This document shows, piece by piece, positions 9,643 to 11,819 of a DNA stretch of 11,819 bases (positions are counted from its first letter, which is position 1; each line of letters begins with the position of its first letter). The notes beneath the pieces were generated by a model. That model was not told where the DNA came from. It did no database searches and saw nothing but the letters and a program-made list of their open reading frames with translations. Source of the stretch: Phoronis ovalis (taxonomy: Eukaryota > Phoronida > Phoronidae); NCBI GenBank assembly GCA_028565635.1, contig JAOXYB010049991.1, forward strand, positions 1-11,819. Reading direction: 5' to 3'. A program made the position numbers and the translations under genes.

Positions 9643-10723
9643 GTCTCTTCGCGAAATTCATGACTGTCACCGTTCTTGCATGAAAATCGTCCTCATAATC
9701 TTCACCCGGAGCATCTCCTTGCATTCCCGCCGTGGGAGGTTCGTATTGCTGTAGTAAGTGGCGTAATGGAGGGATTTTCGGTAACTTTCTGCCAGTAAGA
9801 TTAACACTGGGAGGACTTGACATTCGTAACTTGCTAAGAATTTGTATTTTTATTGCTTCCAGCCGAAGTCTTTTAGCTTCTTCCCTTAACATGCAGTAGG
9901 TACAGTTGGTAGATGGATTTTCTTCGCTGCCATAAATTAAAGATCGATTACTGTGCCCAATAAGTTGCTCCTGTCTTTCAAGTTCCGCACGATACATGGC
10001 TATGGTGGAGTCGCTCAAGTTACGACGGAGATCAATCAAATTCCCATTTTCAGTAGGTGCATCATCAGAAGAAATTAATGTCTGGGCAATATAGATGGAT
10101 ACCCTGGATTCATTATATAAAACAGTTTTATTGATAACCTCGCGAGTTATTTGTTGTCTAGCTGCATCATCTGTTAGTTCGTGTCGTCTTCTAATATCTT
10201 CTGTAACGAGTTGTTCTTGATTTTCGTACTGATCACCTAAATTCGGATTGTCGTCTGCTTCCGGTAGTGGGTTATTTCCTTGAGGAGCATCACCTTGGGG
10301 CAAATCTAACCAAATTTTGTCATTAAGATCTTGATTAGTTTGTTTGTGTTTTTCATTTGTATGTTGTCCAATGTTATTCTTAGTTTTTTCTTTTGTATCT
10401 GATTGTTTTAAATGTGTTAAGCTTTGCATATTAATCTTATCAAGTTTGTGCTGTTTGTCATGGTTGTTTTTGTGATGCCGAAAACGAGGATGCTTAGTGA
10501 TAACCTCATGCTCGGACAATAAATCTGTTGATTTAATGTTTTCTTTCATGTGAATCTTTTCCCATGCTTCTACAAAATCTATCACAGCCTTCGAAAAGTC
10601 TTCCTCCTTCAAAAGTCTCTTTATACCACCTTTATGATTAGCCAGTGATAAATTAACGCCAATCAGCAGACAGACGGATACAATACTTAGCTTAATTATC
10701 ATTATCACGTTTGCAGATTTCAT
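9643..10723 (-). CDS. mstn: Myostatin/GDF11-family (GDF8/11) precursor, coding exon 1 (signal peptide and N-terminal prodomain; 3' partial)
   Basis: This exon encodes the first 360 residues, plus one base, of a secreted TGF-beta superfamily precursor whose family restrains muscle and other tissue growth through activin type II receptors and Smad2/3. Numbering from the ATG at 10723: residues 1-28 are a signal peptide (hydrophobic core about 7-22, likely cut after LSLA). Residues 29-270 are a polar Lys/His/Asn/Gln-rich extension. C274-x-x-C277 is the family's prodomain cysteine pair. EAIKIQILSKLR (289-300) is the inhibitory alpha-1 helix and is the decisive match. A proline-rich lasso (301-319) leads to PPLRHLLQQY (318-327). 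QGDAP (335-339) matches the tolloid-cleavage segment, and DDFHART follows. Six N-glycosylation sequons sit at N198, N204, N235, N259, N273 and N308. The frame stays open upstream to a TTG near 10795, but ATG 10723 has G at -3 and begins a signal peptide. Vertebrate homologues have only a few tens of residues before the CxxC. TGF-beta proper shares QILSKLR but not the CxxC or PPLR segment. The mature growth factor and furin site lie outside the window. Confidence 0.93.
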
Positions 10724-11043
10724 AGCATTAATATTTTGTAAATCCTTCTTCAAACTGTGTGTGAAAGAGATAACTTTCTTCTCCTTGTTTACCAATAAAT
10801 ATGCCGGTCTTCTAACTGCGCAACGTCACAAAATGTATCTTGTTGATAAATTCCTTTAAAAAACTGTTGGCAGCTTCTCAAATATAAAATAGCATGAAAG
10901 TCTTATCTATTTTTTATCTGAAATTTCAAATAAATACTTGAAGCCCCGTCCGCTCATCGGTTGTAATTCTAGGGCAACATTTAACGGTTTTGTGCTTACA
11001 TTTGTAGCCTGAAATCCGCCTGGGGTAACAGTTTAAATTATGT
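10724..11043 (-). other. Presumed 5' leader of the GDF8/11 gene, with four upstream ORFs
   Basis: If transcription starts near 11043, the unspliced leader carries four ATGs, each followed by its own stop before the main start. ATG at 11001 is followed at once by TAA (a start-stop uORF). ATG at 10980 reads four codons including TAG. ATG at 10957 reads 16 codons and then TAG. ATG at 10895 reads five codons and then TGA. An in-frame TGA at 10828-10826 separates the main frame from anything upstream. A leader intron is an alternative: GTAAGC at about 10999-10994 could be a donor and the TTGCGCAG ending near 10816 an acceptor, which would remove most uORFs. Confidence 0.35.
10785..10792 (-). promoter_or_regulatory. 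FOXO/DAF-16 consensus site (GTAAACAA)
   Basis: GTAAACAA on the minus strand is a perfect match to the FOXO/DAF-16 binding consensus. It lies about 60 bases before the ATG, within the presumed leader. FoxO factors are known regulators of mammalian myostatin, which makes the match worth noting. An eight-base A/T-rich match can occur by chance. Confidence 0.25.
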
Positions 11044-11074
11044 GAACCACCTTCTGCATGGTTGCGTACTTATA
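11041..11074 (-). promoter_or_regulatory. Candidate proximal core promoter (TATA-like box plus initiator)
   Basis: On the minus strand GTATAAG (TATA-like hexamer at 11074-11069) is followed about 31 bases downstream by TTCACAT, a near match to the initiator consensus with its A at 11043. The spacing suits a TATA-directed start. It would give an unspliced leader of about 320 bases before the ATG at 10723. TATA-like strings are common in AT-rich DNA, so the call leans on the spacing and on the E-box pair directly upstream. Confidence 0.4.
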
Positions 11075-11095
11075 CAAAAGTGCCTGGCTAGTCAA

Positions 11096-11151
11096 CAGCT
11101 GATCGTTACTTAAATAGTAACCACGAGACCTACTCTTAACATGGCCAGCTG
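11096..11151 (-). promoter_or_regulatory. Paired CAGCTG E-boxes, 50 bp apart, upstream of the TATA-like box
   Basis: CAGCTG occurs at 11096-11101 and again at 11146-11151. On the plus strand both are followed by AT, giving two copies of CAGCTGAT exactly 50 bp apart. CAGCTG is the core preferred by myogenic and related bHLH factors (MyoD type). Vertebrate myostatin promoters are known to carry functional E-boxes. The nearer copy lies 21 bp upstream of the TATA-like hexamer. Binding itself is inferred. Confidence 0.45.
11105..11121. repeat. Perfect inverted repeat between the two E-boxes
   Basis: GTTACT, spacer TAAAT, AGTAAC: six-base arms match perfectly around a five-base spacer. It sits wholly between the two CAGCTG boxes, starting four bases after the nearer one. 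The shape fits a dimeric transcription factor site. I cannot assign a factor. The inner AT-rich part resembles but does not match a MEF2 site. Confidence 0.4.
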
Positions 11152-11819
11152 ATTTTGACGTGTGTTTATAATAAATTAACTTATTCTTAAATTTTGGATT
11201 ATTTATGAATACTGCATATTACAGAATTAAATTAAGTTAGGACTCGATTGGCTCTAGTTTTTTTTTCGTTATGTTCCTTTAGTATTACATTTTTGCACGA
11301 TTCCATGAAAATTGATTTATTTCTTTTTATATCTTGTTCAATGTACGTGCTTGAGAGAGCTAAACGTCTTTTATGAAGCTAATGTCTTGTGCAAAAATTT
11401 TAATCACATTCTTTATGTAGATGCAGACACCCACTGGTTTCAAAAGTGTCAACTCCTGTTTTCCAAATTATGAGAATATATTATTTCATATTCAATTTTT
11501 AGAAAGAGTTATGAGGACTCAACTTTCCGCTACGTCATCTATGACAATCATAGAAAGGAAGACCCGCCTCCTTTAATTTATATGTTGACATATGATTGCT
11601 TGTATTTATACAACACATAATTGGGGGCGGAGTGAATAAACAAACTAAATGGGATTAGATTAATCCAAATTGAATAGTGTTTAGGAGGAAAGAAAACAAC
11701 TAATTGATATAGGGATGTTATTAGATGACAAAGACGTAATGAAAACTAGATAGCCTTTTAGTAAAGGCAGGGTTGCTCATATTGGCTTTTATGAACGTTA
11801 AATGACCTCCAAATTACCT
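11152..11819. other. Upstream non-coding DNA
   Basis: Apart from the promoter-like cluster at 11530-11630, this AT-rich stretch holds no supported gene on either strand. A further TATAAA-type string on the minus strand lies near 11170-11165 (AATTTATTATAAACAC), about 20 bp upstream of the distal E-box, and is another possible TATA box. Confidence 0.5.
11530..11630 (-). promoter_or_regulatory. Distal promoter-like cluster (GC box, TATA boxes, CRE-like site)
   Basis: Within 100 bp there are GGGGGCGG (11623-11630, plus strand), TATAAATA on the minus strand (11610-11603), a second minus-strand TATAAAT (11582-11576), GAGGCGGG on the minus strand (11570-11563), a perfect six-base inverted repeat CTATGA-CAA-TCATAG (11539-11553) and TGACGTAG on the minus strand (11537-11530), a CRE-like site. 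GC-rich strings are scarce in this window, so their clustering around TATA boxes stands out. It could be an alternative promoter with a spliced leader, an enhancer, or chance. Confidence 0.3.

Noticed and set aside
10724-10795. Upstream extension of the GDF8/11 frame to a TTG start
   Set aside because: TTG is not a normal nuclear start in animals. The ATG at 10723 begins a textbook signal peptide, and the extra 24 residues would bury it.

Overview
The window looks like animal (metazoan) nuclear DNA: AT-rich, with simple repeats and many small palindromes, and almost no long reading frames. The one clear gene, on the minus strand, is the first coding exon of a TGF-beta superfamily ligand of the myostatin/GDF11 (GDF8/11) family. 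Its divergent, very long N-terminal prodomain and the AT-rich setting suggest an invertebrate. A lophotrochozoan such as a mollusc is my best guess, but the sequence here cannot settle the phylum.

Layout by region, in minus-strand gene order. Positions 11819-11044 are upstream DNA. They hold two paired CAGCTG E-boxes flanking a perfect inverted repeat just upstream of a TATA-like box (11069-11074). A second, more distal cluster has GC-box, TATA and CRE-like matches (about 11530-11630). Positions 11043-10724 would be the 5' leader, with four short upstream ORFs and a perfect FOXO-type site. Positions 10723-9643 are coding exon 1: signal peptide, a long polar N-terminal extension, a cluster of N-glycosylation sequons, then the CxxC, the inhibitory helix, the proline-rich lasso and the tolloid-cleavage segment. 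The exon ends at a GTAAGT donor in phase 1. From 9642 down to 1 I find no further exon, so the rest is best read as more than 9.6 kb of intron 1, holding a TTA microsatellite, a strong 61-bp hairpin and several shorter palindromes.

The exon carries the part of the precursor that keeps the growth factor latent. The mature cystine-knot growth factor and the furin site must lie in later exons outside the window. The most interesting points are the roughly 245-residue extension before the conserved CxxC, a GDF11-like Gly-Asp tolloid site (QGDAP) that occurs a second time inside that extension, and the compact promoter with twin E-boxes. I found no CRISPR array, RNA gene, recognisable transposon open reading frame or new multi-gene system.
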